Source: Paralichthys olivaceus
Taxonomy: Eukaryota; Chordata; Actinopteri; Pleuronectiformes; Paralichthyidae
DNA: 64,000 bases
NCBI RefSeq assembly: GCF_024713975.1
Contig: NC_091103.1
Coordinates: 6,823,501 to 6,887,500, forward strand
Direction of reading: 5' to 3'
In this document: positions 1 to 61,088 of the stretch, in pieces
Layout: every line of letters starts with the position of its first letter
Position numbering within the stretch: position 1 is the stretch's first letter
Translations under genes and position numbers: made by a program
Notes under the pieces: generated by a model
The model's database searches: none
The model's input: only the letters and a program-made list of their open reading frames with translations
Told to the model about the DNA's origin: nothing

Positions 1-9869
<9,869 letters not shown>

Positions 9870-10780
9870 GGACATTAGGACCAGTTCAGTCCTGTTGTAC
9901 CGTGTCTGTCACTGAGGACTTTGACTGACTTTAATGACTGTGTCTGCTCTGAGCTGTGACGTTTACATGCAGGGCCTCACATGAGGTTCCAGGTTTCAAT
10001 GTAAAGGTTTTCAGGGAAAGTCCGGCCTTCTCTGGTGTGATTGGAGGAAGAGCTGACAGAAGAGGATGTGGTACATTCAGGGAGCCACATGTCACAGAGG
10101 CCTGAGGACTTTATCCCCCTGATTATATATGGCTTTGAGCATCGGACCACTTCTTAAAACATGTTTACAGATCTTAGCTTCACGCCAGACCTGGGCCAAA
10201 AACATTTTAAATGTTCAGTTCACAACGATGTCAATGACAGAATATTCGGAGAAAAAATTCAATTTTGACAAAAATGTAATATTATAAGAATAAAGTTATA
10301 ATAATTCAAGAAAAAAGTAATAGCGCCAATGTTGAAACGAGGAATGTAAGCATGTTGTTCAGTTATATTTTAGTATAAGATTCACAAACTAAATATTTAA
10401 GCTTTTGGCACGTCATTGTCACGCAGTGTCAAGACTTTGAAGAGATTTTACAAGAGAAGTGTTTTTGTAGTTTCTCAAGAAACTTACAGCGAGTTTAATA
10501 TTTCATAAACATATTTTTTTAACCTTTTCTCGAAATATTATGACTTTATTCTCACAAATCTTTCTCTGCCGTGGAAGTCAGATGGGAGTTGGTTACTGAA
10601 TGTTGGACAATCATAGAGAATCATCCTCATGTCTACATATGAAAAACGTCACACGTCTAATAATACTTTACTTTTAGTTTACATGTCTTCACCTCTCAAA
10701 CATGGATCTAGCTCAGCGGGTGTCGTGAGCCATGACCACAATATATTGTGTAAATTCTGTATTTTTTTATGAAATATTTT

Positions 10781-10786
10781 AATAAA
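10781..10786 (+). terminator. CEP164 poly(A) signal
   Basis: AATAAA lies 912 bp after the CEP164 stop codon, in an AT-rich context followed by a T/GT-rich stretch (tgtcctgtgtacttg). It is the best canonical signal before the convergent SIDT2 gene begins. Bases 9870-10780 are the predicted 3' UTR, with no other gene visible. Confidence 0.7.
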
Positions 10787-10974
10787 TCTAGTTTTATATA
10801 CATATACTTACAAATGTCCTGTGTACTTGATTTACCCTAGTGCTCTTGTCGTTCTCTTTAGGTTTTCTGTTATGAAGCTGCACGTTTGTGGATGATGATT
10901 CAAAGGTCACTATGGCGTCATCACTGAGCGGCCAAAAAACAGCAAAAGGAAAAACAAAATCTGAAAATGACACT

Positions 10975-10980
10975 TTTATT
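10975..10980 (-). terminator. SIDT2 poly(A) signal on the minus strand
   Basis: The plus-strand TTTATT reads AATAAA on the minus strand, 762 bp beyond the SIDT2 stop codon. The 3' UTR between it and 11741 would include an (AC)n tract at 11209-11297. Confidence 0.6.
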
Positions 10981-11208
10981 TAGTAACTGCTCATTGCACC
11001 GACATTGACATTAAAATCTGCCTTTCAAACAGAACAGTGCAAAATATACCTTTGCAGTCGCGAAGTAAATACAATCATTGTCATCAATGTTCTCTAACGA
11101 GAAAGATGGCGAGCTGAAGGAACCGACCAATCAGAGCACAGTATGTGATTAGAACATTAAAGGCCACTGACAGACTGGACAGGATTCATGTTGTCACAAT
11201 GTTTGTAA

Positions 11209-11237
11209 ACACACACACACACACACTCACACACACA

Positions 11238-11297
<60 letters not shown>
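11209..11297. repeat. (AC)n microsatellite in SIDT2 3' UTR
   Basis: About 44 AC units with two CTCAC interruptions near the start. On the SIDT2 mRNA this would be a (GU)n tract. Confidence 0.95.
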
Positions 11298-11298
<1 letters not shown>

Positions 11299-11741
11299 CA
11301 TAGAAACAGTAATTTCAAAATGCATTCTTGATTTGTAGGTCAATAGTAATGTGGACGGTATAAAATAAGTTAATATTTCTCTTTAAGCAATTGTTTACAT
11401 TGTTATCTTCATTGTCAGCAGTAAGTAAACAGCAAGTACAACAGTTATATCGACGGCGACAGCGAGAGGACAAAACACTTCAGCATCGCTCCACGTTGAT
11501 CCAGCGCTTCATTGGCTCGTCATTGGCACATTAGTGTCTGTACAAGTGAAAGGGGAGGGTCTACACCCCTGCCCTGACTGGCCGTGAGAGGTGGCGATAC
11601 GCCCATTGAAAGCCTGGGAAAACACAAGCTACTGGCTGTGCTTTTTGAGGAGATGAAGGAGACGCAAACGGAGCGAGAGGGAGGAGGGCAGTAAGGCAGA
11701 GAAGATGAGCTGAGCTCCTCACCACTGGAGAACCGGCAAAT

Positions 11742-23577
<11,836 letters not shown>

Positions 23578-24200
23578 TGTGTCCGACACCGTCCCCCTGA
23601 ATAGATCCCTCACGTTAGTCGAGCACGTGCGGCGATACTATTAAAAACTCCTTCCCATTCAGCAAAAAAAAAAATTACTCGGGATAGCAAAAGCTGGCTA
23701 GCTCAGCTGCTCCGCTTCCACCCGAGACAAACAAGCGGATGCTAACAGGCTCGCCCAGGAGGCAGCTCACATTAAACACGGACGCGGTGCTCGCCCTGTT
23801 GTTCACGCCCGCAAAAACAAGCGGTCAGCAATGCAACAGATGACGAAAGTTTCAAGATTGAACGATGACGGCGACACCCAGTTCATCTCCCTCTGCAACG
23901 ACGGAGCCCAGCAGGCTGCTAGCTAGCCATGCTAACGTTAGCATCGTCGCTTGAATTCATGCAGCTCCGTGTTTAGTTTTTTTTTATATCCGAGTTCGGG
24001 GTCCAGGAAATGAACGCAGCGTGACGTTGTTGCTTCTCTCGAGTCAAAGTGAAGAGCTGTCACGGCGTCATGGCTTTGTTCAAGAGTCATGCAGAGTGTT
24101 TACAGTGTGGGACAATCAGTGCGACGAGCGCCCCCCCCCCCCCCCCATCACCACCACGTTCAGACAGTAAACAAACCCAACGCGACGTCATGACGTCATG
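23578..24200 (-). promoter_or_regulatory. CpG-rich 5' region of SIDT2
   Basis: The bases upstream of the SIDT2 ATG are noticeably richer in G+C and CpG than the introns (acacggacgcggtgctcgcc, cgacggagccc, aacgcgacgtcatgacgtca). Tandem TGACGTCA-like half sites occur at about 24186-24200 (gacgtcatgacgtcatg), matching the CRE/ATF consensus. No TATA box is evident. Promoter identity is inferred from position and composition; the transcription start is not visible. Confidence 0.5.
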
Positions 24201-24341
24201 TGGCTGCCCTCTGCAGGTGCACTACCTGTTGTAAACCTGCCTGTTATTGTTTGTCATTACTGAGTCCTCCCACTGTTCTACAGTGTACTGTCACGTTTTA
24301 ATGTTTGTGTGCTGGACCTCGTGTGCACAGCTTTTTAGAGA

Positions 24342-24429
24342 AATAGATAGATATGTAGATATGTATATATATAGATGGATCGATAGATGGGTGGATGGAT
24401 AGATAGATAGATAGATGAATTGAAGGATG

Positions 24430-24476
<47 letters not shown>

Positions 24477-24485
24477 GAATTGAAG

Positions 24486-24552
<67 letters not shown>

Positions 24553-24590
24553 GAATTGAAGGATAGATAGATAGATAGAAAGATAGATAC
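24342..24590. repeat. (GATA)n microsatellite with periodic interruptions
   Basis: A long GATA array is broken three times by the same interruption (gatgaattgaaggat), at about 24417, 24477 and 24553. The right edge runs into actttatggatccgagggaa, which resembles the 3' end phrase of fish retroposons, so the array may be an expanded retroposon tail. Confidence 0.93.
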
Positions 24591-24599
24591 TTTATGGAT

Positions 24600-26099
24600 C
24601 CGAGGGAAATTGAGAGCATAACAACATTAAAATGTCAACATAGTACACTGCAGTGAGATGACAGTATATCTATCCATCCATCTGTCTAAATGGATTGGTT
24701 TCAAACCCGGTCAAACCACATTAAAAACGCACTTAGATTGGTCACATTGGTGTTTTTCTATGACTCACTAATAAAACTGAACTCTGAAGATATTAGATGA
24801 AAATCTATTCGTAAGATGTTTGACACAGGCATTTATTATTATTGTCTACCGGACATTATAGAAACTTCCTCGTTGGTCATAATTGGATAATTATTTGGTC
24901 AGTAATCTTTATATGTAAACATGCATTCATAGGATATGTGAGCTGTTGGGCCCAATTAAAAAGGTAGGACCTGCCTGTAGACACATAGGCTATCATTTCC
25001 CCCAATTGTGTTATTTCACATTTACGAAATAAAGTTTGCAATAAACAAATGCCATCAAACACACTGAGAGCCTTTTCTTTCTCAGGGCAGCTGTCTTCTG
25101 TGCTTAGTTGGTAATTCAGCTTGAAGAAACAGGGTGCAGCAATGCCTTTTGAACATGGAGTGGTGCTGTTTACATCCTGGTGAATGGGCCATCGACAAGA
25201 ATAGAATAGAAAAGAATAGAATCAGTTTTCCCCACATATGGAGCCCAGTTAGAAACCAGGCATAGCCCATAGCATTTCTGCAGAACAGAAAAAATGTTGT
25301 GTGGTATGGAATGAAGTTATTTGACATTTTTACATGATAACTTCAGAATATGACATTTGCTTTTGTTTTCCAGCAGGGTTCATTTGCAAAGTTACACCCT
25401 CTCAATTATTAAATAAAAAAACTAAAACATTGTTTGAGCAAATTAATTTGAAAGTGCATTTCATAATGAAAACACATGAAAATGCAGAGATAGATTTATA
25501 GATAGATAGACAGACAGACAAAAAAATGAAATCTATGAAAAATTAATTTGAAAAAGTAGTTGAAAAAGAAAATAATAGCAGAAATGCCTTGAATGAGTGG
25601 TACTTGAAATTGCACAAAGAATACTGGAGTAGTTAGTGACCTATAAAATCGCTTCGAGGAAAATGAAAAAAGAAAGAAAGAAATAAAGAAATAAACAATA
25701 TTGTGAATGTTGTGTGTGTGCATAAAGATAATTAATTTACTGTGGAAACAGAGTCAGTCTCGAGGTGATCCTCTCAGGCGGACTAGTGTAACAATGACCA
25801 TTTGACAACATGCAGTGATATACCACAGCAGCAACCAGGCGAAAGGATTTTGAAAACAGAACAAACTTTTATTTAATGTGAATATGATAACAGAAAAAAC
25901 TGGTGTTCAGAAACGGTATTAATACAGATGTGCCTGGACCCCACTGTGGCCTTGTAGACTCAACCACTCACAACTGGGTAAACATTAAAAATGGCAGACA
26001 GTGCATTCGACGACGGGTTGAAACTTCTGCTCAGCTCGATCATTTGAATCTGTCATAGTGGTGTTTGCTGTGTGTGTGTATCTCTAAACCCTGAGTGAT

Positions 26100-26100
<1 letters not shown>
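24600..26100. other. Intergenic AT-rich sequence between SIDT2 and SIK3
   Basis: No gene is recognised here. Open frames are short and unlike any known protein. There are small GATA/GACA steps near 25495-25520 and A-rich runs. Confidence 0.6.
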
Positions 26101-54258
<28,158 letters not shown>

Positions 54259-55923
54259 CACAGGTACACACACTAAGCAAAGGGTTTATCTTCACTTCAT
54301 ATACAAGAATTACTTGGATAGCTACAAATGCATGTAACCCATCAAGACCTGAGGAGCTGAATGAAAACACAACCTGACATCTAATCATTGTTTGAAAACA
54401 ACCACCTAAAATCTGAGAGTTTTCTGGAGAGCTGACAGAAATATTTATTGTTGTTTTAGTCAGTGAAACTATGCTGTGGTCGGCTTCAATATTAAAATGC
54501 TGCTTGAAAATGTTTTGCAGAGCGTTGAAGAGCAAATTACACTTCCCATAAAGCACGTAACCTTTACCACAAGTATTTTAGCGAATCGCGCTGTATATCA
54601 TCAATCAAATTTTTTTTTAAACGACATCCTGTCTCATCCAGTTCCAAAAGTGTCGCTAAGAGGCTGAGGTAGGGCCTAATAACTTGCATGATGCGCTGAT
54701 CCAAAAACCACTGCAATCAGTCAATATGCATTCAAACCTTTTTAAATCGACTTGTTGAGACATGCACGAAATTGAAAATAGCTGGTTGCGTAGAAAAGTA
54801 CTTATTTCACACTGAATACTATGAAAGACTTGCAGCATCATTTTTTTGTTACACTAATTATTGTGTATTTTTTCTTTCCCTCCTGGAGGAAATCGTGTCT
54901 CCTGTGTACAGCGGTCCATATCAGCCATCCTGAGTTGTGTTGACTTGTGTTGAGCAGCATCACGCCAAACCACCTTCGTCTCCCTAAGCAGGGGGACACT
55001 CTGCGTCTATCTGTCTGTCTCCATCTGTCTCTGGGAGAGCAGTTTGCGCGAGAGAGGGGGAGTGTGGATAGGTGTAGACATCCGATAGGTGGGGTGGGGG
55101 GGTCACAGGTGGGGCCCTGGGGTTCACAGGTCACAGTGCCAGCATTTTCTGCAGGGACATCCAGCGTCCACTGCTGCAGGATGTCTCCTCTTTTCACCTC
55201 CCGTCGTGTTGGTAGATCGGGGTTCCTATTCCTCCCCCTTTGCAACTCGACAACCAGCCCCCCCACCCCTCGCTCCCATACAAACCTGCCCCCTGCCACA
55301 CCCCCCACACCCACCTGCTGCCCTGACCTAAACCTCCCCCTCTCACCCTTCGTCCCGCTATTAACTGGCATACTTCGTTATGTGCCTCATCGGCCAACGC
55401 ATCGATACAGTCACACTCACAAAGAACATGGAGTCCAGCACACACACTCACTGCTGCCACATACCCAAAGTATTCACATTTGGCGTGAGTGTGCATGTGT
55501 GACTGAGAAGAAGGCGTGAGCGGACATGAAGGTTGTCTATGAGAATCAGTCTGCCACCCTCCCCTTTCCTGCTGACCCCGCGGCAGATCATGCCGGCGCA
55601 GGCCGAAATCTCGACTGTTGCGACTCCTCCCCCCTTTTTTGTCCGGATGGCGGGTGGTGTTTTGGATTTAGGCTCCGATCAAGCTCCAACTGGGCAACAA
55701 AACCGCTCTCTCTCCAAAGACAGAGCTCAGTGACATCGCACAGGACAAACCAGCTCTCATAGTTTTGTTTGTTTGTTCTCTTGTTCTGGTATTTTTCTTT
55801 GTTTCTTTTAATTTTATTTTTAAATTCATTTTTACGGCTAATGTCCATGCAGGCATTATGGTCAATATTGTTATTCTTGTTGTTATTACTGTTTTCTGTA
55901 AAATAAGTTTTATTCTGATGATG

Positions 55924-55955
55924 ATGATTATTATTATTATTATTATTATTATTAC
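55924..55955. repeat. (TTA)n tract
   Basis: About ten TTA units preceded by gatgatgatgatt, in the presumed SIK3 3' UTR. Confidence 0.9.
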
Positions 55956-58153
55956 AGTTCTGTGTTGCGAGAAAGACAACATTGTTCTTTGATTACTTAA
56001 GTAATTCTGCACTTTCGGTTCAAGCTATCTCTATCCTCTACCCTCTCTCTGTTTCCACCCTCCTCACAGTCCTTATTACCCGTCACGATGTTTCCCTGCT
56101 TCTCAATTCCACCCCCCACCCCTTTTCCAACCCTAACTTTCCTCACCTTGTTTTCACCTCTTTTTTCCATCCTGCCTTTCCCCCTATGTCAGTGACAGTG
56201 TATTGCATTGTGGGTAGATTTACCAGACCTTCGCTCCTTTCCTTGTACAGTGATGCCATGTATAGAATGCTATTGCAATTTCTGTATCAACATTTTTTTT
56301 TTGTTACTTTCTTTTTGTCTTTTTGTTGTTGGGGAGGATTTTTTATATTGCTATTGTTTTATCATTTGTACTTTAAAGTGTTCTCTTTTTGTTTTTTTGT
56401 TTTTTTTTGTTTTGTGAATCTTTGAGATTTCTAGCCAAAAGAGGACGGAGAGAAGAGACACTGCTCTTTCTGTCCCGTTAAAAAAGATTGTTCTTATTTG
56501 TTCTAATATTATTATATTGAGACACTTGAATAAGAGGAGAGTAATTATCTTGTGTTGCTCTTTAAAGTATAATTTCAGTCCTTGATGTTGTGACTGTCAT
56601 TCTTGTTGATGTTTGGGCCTGTTTTCTGTTAACGTTGTAGTTGCGGCAGGCTATACAGGGTCAGGCTTTGGGCTTTGTCTGGGTTGGCTCGGGTGCTACA
56701 GAGACTTTGACACACTTAAAAAAAAAAAAACAGAAGACAAAAAACAAGGGAATAACTTGTAAAATAGCTGACATATCATCCTGAACATCACAAGTGTGGA
56801 GATGGACAAACCCACTTCTCTTTCTCTCTCTTGCTGCCCTTCATGTCCGCTGAGATCCTCACCATCTTTTACTACATCTGCCTCTGATTAGATGAAGCAT
56901 CCTGGACATGGCCCCCTCCTCACAAGCTAATCTTTTATTGCAACCAAGGAGGAAACTACAACTGCTTTTACTCAACTGCCCTCACCCTTCTTTTGATTAT
57001 CTTTAACTTGTGTTAGCCCCCTCTCCCTCCCTCAAGCATGGAAGGAACAATCAGAGAAGGCGACGGTTACATTTCATGAACGGTTAATGGATCCTCTCTT
57101 ATGACAAACCTCCAAAGCTTAAAAGGGAAACATTTATTGCAGAAGGTGACCATAGATGAATTAAGTTTTCCTGCTGCGGAGGAATACAAGGTTGCGGTCG
57201 GTGCAGGGCGAGGCGTGCCGACCTTAAACATGTCTACCAAGGTCTGTCCACCCTGAGCTGAGTGGAGCTGGAGCACAGCCACATGGAGGCAACAGCACCC
57301 TGGGGACCACAGACGAGGATTGAACGCCCCACCCTTTTAATTTCAATTTACTTTATTGTTTAACCTCTATTTATCCTCCCATATACAGTACAATACCCCT
57401 GGATATAGAGTCTATATTGGGCCAGTAAGAGACTGGTGCAAAGAAATACTGTTTGTGTTTATAGTGGCCAGATTTCACAATACCTGGCTGCATGGTTGAC
57501 ACTGTTTGCTATGTACATGAGAGAATTGTAGATGGTGTCATGCAGCGCCTGCTGCTTTCCATTCACATCACGTCACTTCCTGTTTACCAGCAGTTACTCA
57601 TATTCATTTTTTCCTCTTTCAGATCTTAACTGCTGTTTTCTCTCATTGTTTACACCAAGCCAAAAAAGTGAGATCTGGAAGAGAAAGAACTGAGTACTTT
57701 GATGTGTTTCAGAGGAAACGTCTGCATGTCTCTTGTCTCATGACAGGATAGAAACTCACAAAGAGAAAAACTCAGACACTGTGTCTGATACTGTGACCAG
57801 TGGCACACAGGAAAGGAGCGCTGGAGGGAATGGAAAGCACTGCACATGATTCAGAGGTAATGGGGAGAGAGCTGCTTCACGCACACATCTCCTGCCCGAT
57901 CAGAGCAACCTTGCACCCTGACCCTGCTCCTTCTCTCCTTTTTGTCTGATTCTCTCCATCCCTGACGTTCTTTTTCTTTTTCTCTCCATCCCAGCCTCAC
58001 TTCTTGGGCAGCCAGCTCTCTGCTCCTCTCATTAGGTTCGTTTTCTTTTCAATTGGTTCTTTTTTTGTTTGTTTTTATGTTCACTTCTGTTGAGTACAAA
58101 AATACTAAAGTGCAACAACAATGATTAAAAAGAATATCAACCAAACTGAGATG

Positions 58154-58177
58154 AATAAATAAATATATATAAATAAA
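58154..58177 (+). terminator. Clustered poly(A) signals, probable SIK3 3' end
   Basis: Overlapping AATAAA hexamers occur at 58154 and 58158, and another at 58172. A GT-rich stretch follows (gacttgtgtgtctttgtgtt), a good match to a cleavage and polyadenylation region. Confidence 0.55.
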
Positions 58178-58305
58178 GAAATAATTTAAAAAGGTCATGA
58201 CTTGTGTGTCTTTGTGTTACCAGTTACAAACCGGTCTGAACAAATATTATAATAATCCCAAGCTTTTAGTTCAGTGTCACACTCCTATGCATGTGCACTG
58301 GAGGT

Positions 58306-58641
58306 CTTAAAGCTAGGGTTGGTAATCCTTGAAGAGCAGGCTGCACTGTAACTGCTACATCCCACCCCTTCCCACCAGCACTCTCGTCAAAGCTACAGCC
58401 CCCAAACACATGAATGTGCACTGACTGACGACTGATACGCCGATGTTTCGGTGACTCGCTCACTAACTTCATCGCACACACAGGCGGGTCGGTCATTTGA
58501 TCTGAATGAAATGATAGGACTTTTTTTATTATAGTCCTGTGAGGGCCACAGATACCGCTTTTCTTTTTCTGGCGACGTGAAGAAGATTTCAACAAATAAG
58601 ATAAAAAGTTTCAGAAACTAATTACCAACCCTACCTTTAAG
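58306..58641. mobile_element. MITE-like element with about 20-bp terminal inverted repeats
   Basis: The left end cttaaagctagggttggtaa and the reverse complement of the right end cttaaaggtagggttggtaa differ at one position. The 336-bp body has no convincing coding frame and is CpG-richer than its flanks. Family is not recognised. Confidence 0.75.
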
Positions 58642-60320
58642 TCTCTGATTGGCTACCAAACTTGTTGAGCTGTCACAGCTTGATGTGAATGGGATGTTGG
58701 ATTTTATTTATCACACTGATGTTTGTCCAAGTCTTGGGGTGAAACTCTACGATTGAGAGCTGAGACTGACTCGCAACTGGTCAAGAACAGCACAACGAAG
58801 GAGGTGAAGACGCGTCTTGGATGGCACGACAGCATGGAGGCATTTTTAGTTTTTTTTTTTTAGTTTTCCATTGAATTCAATTGTATTAGATTTGGCTGCA
58901 ACACTGTTTACCCCTGGTACTCCAAAAGTGTTTTGTGGACTCAAACTCTTCACCCACCCCTCCATCAGCGGCGTGGTGAGTAGATAATGAGTGATTTTCT
59001 ATTTTTGGGTGAACGTATCCCTTTAAGACTTTTTGCTGTTCAGCATGTGTGCATTCTTTGTTAGAGGTATTTCATCCAGCAGGTGTAAAGACAGGAGTTA
59101 GCTGACTGTGTCTCACACCAACCAGTCCTGTCAACAGTCTGAACACAGAGGTATGTGTCTCAAGTGTCTTCATATGCAGCTGATTAACCTCCACTTATAA
59201 AGTCTTAATGTTTCCCTGCCCTCTGCTGACCTTGTTCTCAAGGTGCTTTGATGTTATGAGGATTAGTATTGAGTGTAAGGACGTAGTATTTGTTAGATTC
59301 ACACTGGACTTCTCATTACAACATGTCTAATGGCTGCAGTGTTCTGCATGCTGCTGCTCTGGTCTGAACAGCTGCAGTGCAGAGTCTTTCCAGTCTGAAG
59401 TAACTGAGCTCAGACAGCGTGAGCCCTGTAGTGTGTCAGCGTTTGTGTCTCAGGGGTTGTTTTAACATGCCTGACGATGGACTGGAGCAGTGGATGATGG
59501 GAAAAGATGTTATCTCTCTGAACTGACAGTTTCCTCTATTCTATCCACCACAACACCATGTCCAGTCCTAGATCATTAAAGATTGATGTTTTACACAGAG
59601 CCTCTCTTGTCTTCAAGCCGGTACATCCTCCTCTCCTCTCTTCTCCTCTCCTCTCCTCTTCTCTTCTCTCTTCTCCATCTTTCTCTCTGCATCCTCTGCT
59701 CATTAACCTCTCCCTCTTCTCTTTCCCATTTCCCTTCATCTCCTCCGCTGCCTCCTCCTCTTCTCACCCTCCTCCCTTCCCACTCTCAGAGTGGCGACAG
59801 CGTGACTGCCTGCGTCAGCCGGCCCTGGCAGCCCCTGCCAGCTTGTGAACGCTGCGACTGGAGCTGCCGTATACCTTGCAGAGAGCCCTGTTTGTGTGTA
59901 TGTGTGAATGAGTGTACGCAGATGGGAGAGCAACTGAGTCAGGGAGGGCTGCCTCTCATCTCTCTGCTGTTACCACCATCCGTCACTCTCCCTCCTCTCC
60001 TCCTCTGCTGCCATGGAGCTCCAGCAGGCTGAATCCCAACAGCATCTGCAGAAAGGGCTGAGGTAATGTATTGTGTGTATTGTGAATGGTGTTATTTCTG
60101 CATGTAGGTGCACACATCTCTACTGAAATGTCTGCATGCATCCTCGCAAAGCGCAGTATGTATGTGTGTGTGTGTGTGTGTGTGTATCACCACTGTAATG
60201 TATAGCCCCTTGCAGCCTATCAAATTGCCCCAGTTGTCAGTGCTAATCTAGAATCCCCAGCCTAAGTGCAAAGAGCTATAACACCTTCTATCACGTGTGC
60301 ATGTGGTGAAAACAACTGTC

Positions 60321-60400
<80 letters not shown>

Positions 60401-60450
60401 TGTGTGTGTGAGTGTGAGTGTGTGTGTGTGTGTTAGTGTGTGTGTGTGTG
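60321..60450. repeat. (GT)n microsatellite
   Basis: About 60 GT units with GA and TTA interruptions in the distal third. Confidence 0.97.
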
Positions 60451-60556
60451 TGTTTGTTTCCGTGTTTCCTTGATGGCTCAGTTCCTGCTTTCGTGCAAGG
60501 TGCGCACACTGATCACATGACCCAGAGCACTAGAAATGGCTAATTCCCTGCACTTG

Positions 60557-60557
<1 letters not shown>

Positions 60558-60633
<76 letters not shown>
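60558..60633. repeat. (GT)n microsatellite
   Basis: About 38 uninterrupted GT units, only about 100 bp after the preceding GT tract. Confidence 0.97.
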
Positions 60634-60634
<1 letters not shown>

Positions 60635-61088
60635 ATTTGAGCTCATTCTGGTTTAATGTGTTTATGTTTTGCTGAATCCATCTCTGAGTGCTGCTCTATG
60701 GTGGTTCCTCTGGATAATCCACAGACCTCATTGTGGTGTTTCAGTGACACAGTGGAAGCTTGTCTACAATGAGTCTGTGGACTATCCAGAGTAAGTAAGG
60801 TAGAATAAGAACAGTAGTGTTCCAATGTTTATCAGCCATATTGTTATAACCATCCAACAACAACAACAACAACCTGATCAGATGACACAATTTTTAAAAG
60901 CAGACACTAAACAAACTCAGGTGTCCAAACCCAAATTACCTCCATGGGTAGCTCGTTGTGGATTTGGTGAAGTGAAGGTTGGCTTTTGTTCACATGATGA
61001 ACGATCATTTTCATTAGAGTAACAATTATGTGATTTCTTCTTCGAGCAGGTAGTTGTGCGTGTGTAGGCGGTGCTCTGCTGGGCCAGT

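Larger units (their letters stand above)
54259..58180 (+). other. SIK3 3' UTR region
   Basis: About 3.9 kb after the stop without a recognisable gene. It begins with a splice-donor-like site at 54264 and contains a repeat-like stretch (about 54340-54850), a C-rich part (55200-55350), a (TTA)n tract (55924-55955), T-rich runs near 56280-56410, and clustered AATAAA signals near 58154. Long 3' UTRs are plausible for SIK genes, but without transcripts the true end is unknown; nearer ends are possible. Confidence 0.5.
58642..61049. other. SIK3-TMEM25 intergenic region
   Basis: No complete gene is recognised. There is a CT-rich stretch (59626-59800), a possible non-coding exon (59790-60062) between an acceptor-like cactctcag and a donor-like gctgaggtaatg, two (GT)n tracts, and a short (CAA)n run near 60857. 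Transcription could start in this interval for TMEM25, but no core promoter is obvious. Confidence 0.45.

Noticed and set aside
23578..23613. Upstream extension of SIDT2 beginning MRDLFRGTV
   Set aside because: The first codon is GTG, not ATG. The first real ATG is at 23575-23577.
24335..24619. Minus-strand frame of Ile-Tyr-Leu-Ser repeats
   Set aside because: Translation of the GATA microsatellite. Regular repetition here is not a CRISPR array: no unique spacers, tetranucleotide period.
54838..55519. Overlapping plus and minus open frames of 177-190 codons
   Set aside because: They lie in the presumed SIK3 3' UTR in GC-rich, stop-poor sequence; no recognisable protein on either strand.
55982..56425. 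147-codon hydrophobic open frame (Phe/Leu-rich)
   Set aside because: It arises from T-rich sequence in the 3' UTR region and has no start context or family resemblance.
59558..60032. CT-rich open frames upstream of TMEM25
   Set aside because: Leu/Ser/Pro-rich translations of a pyrimidine tract; no homology seen. The region may be a non-coding exon at most.
60291..60509. His-Thr repeat protein on the minus strand
   Set aside because: Simple translation of the (GT)n microsatellite.
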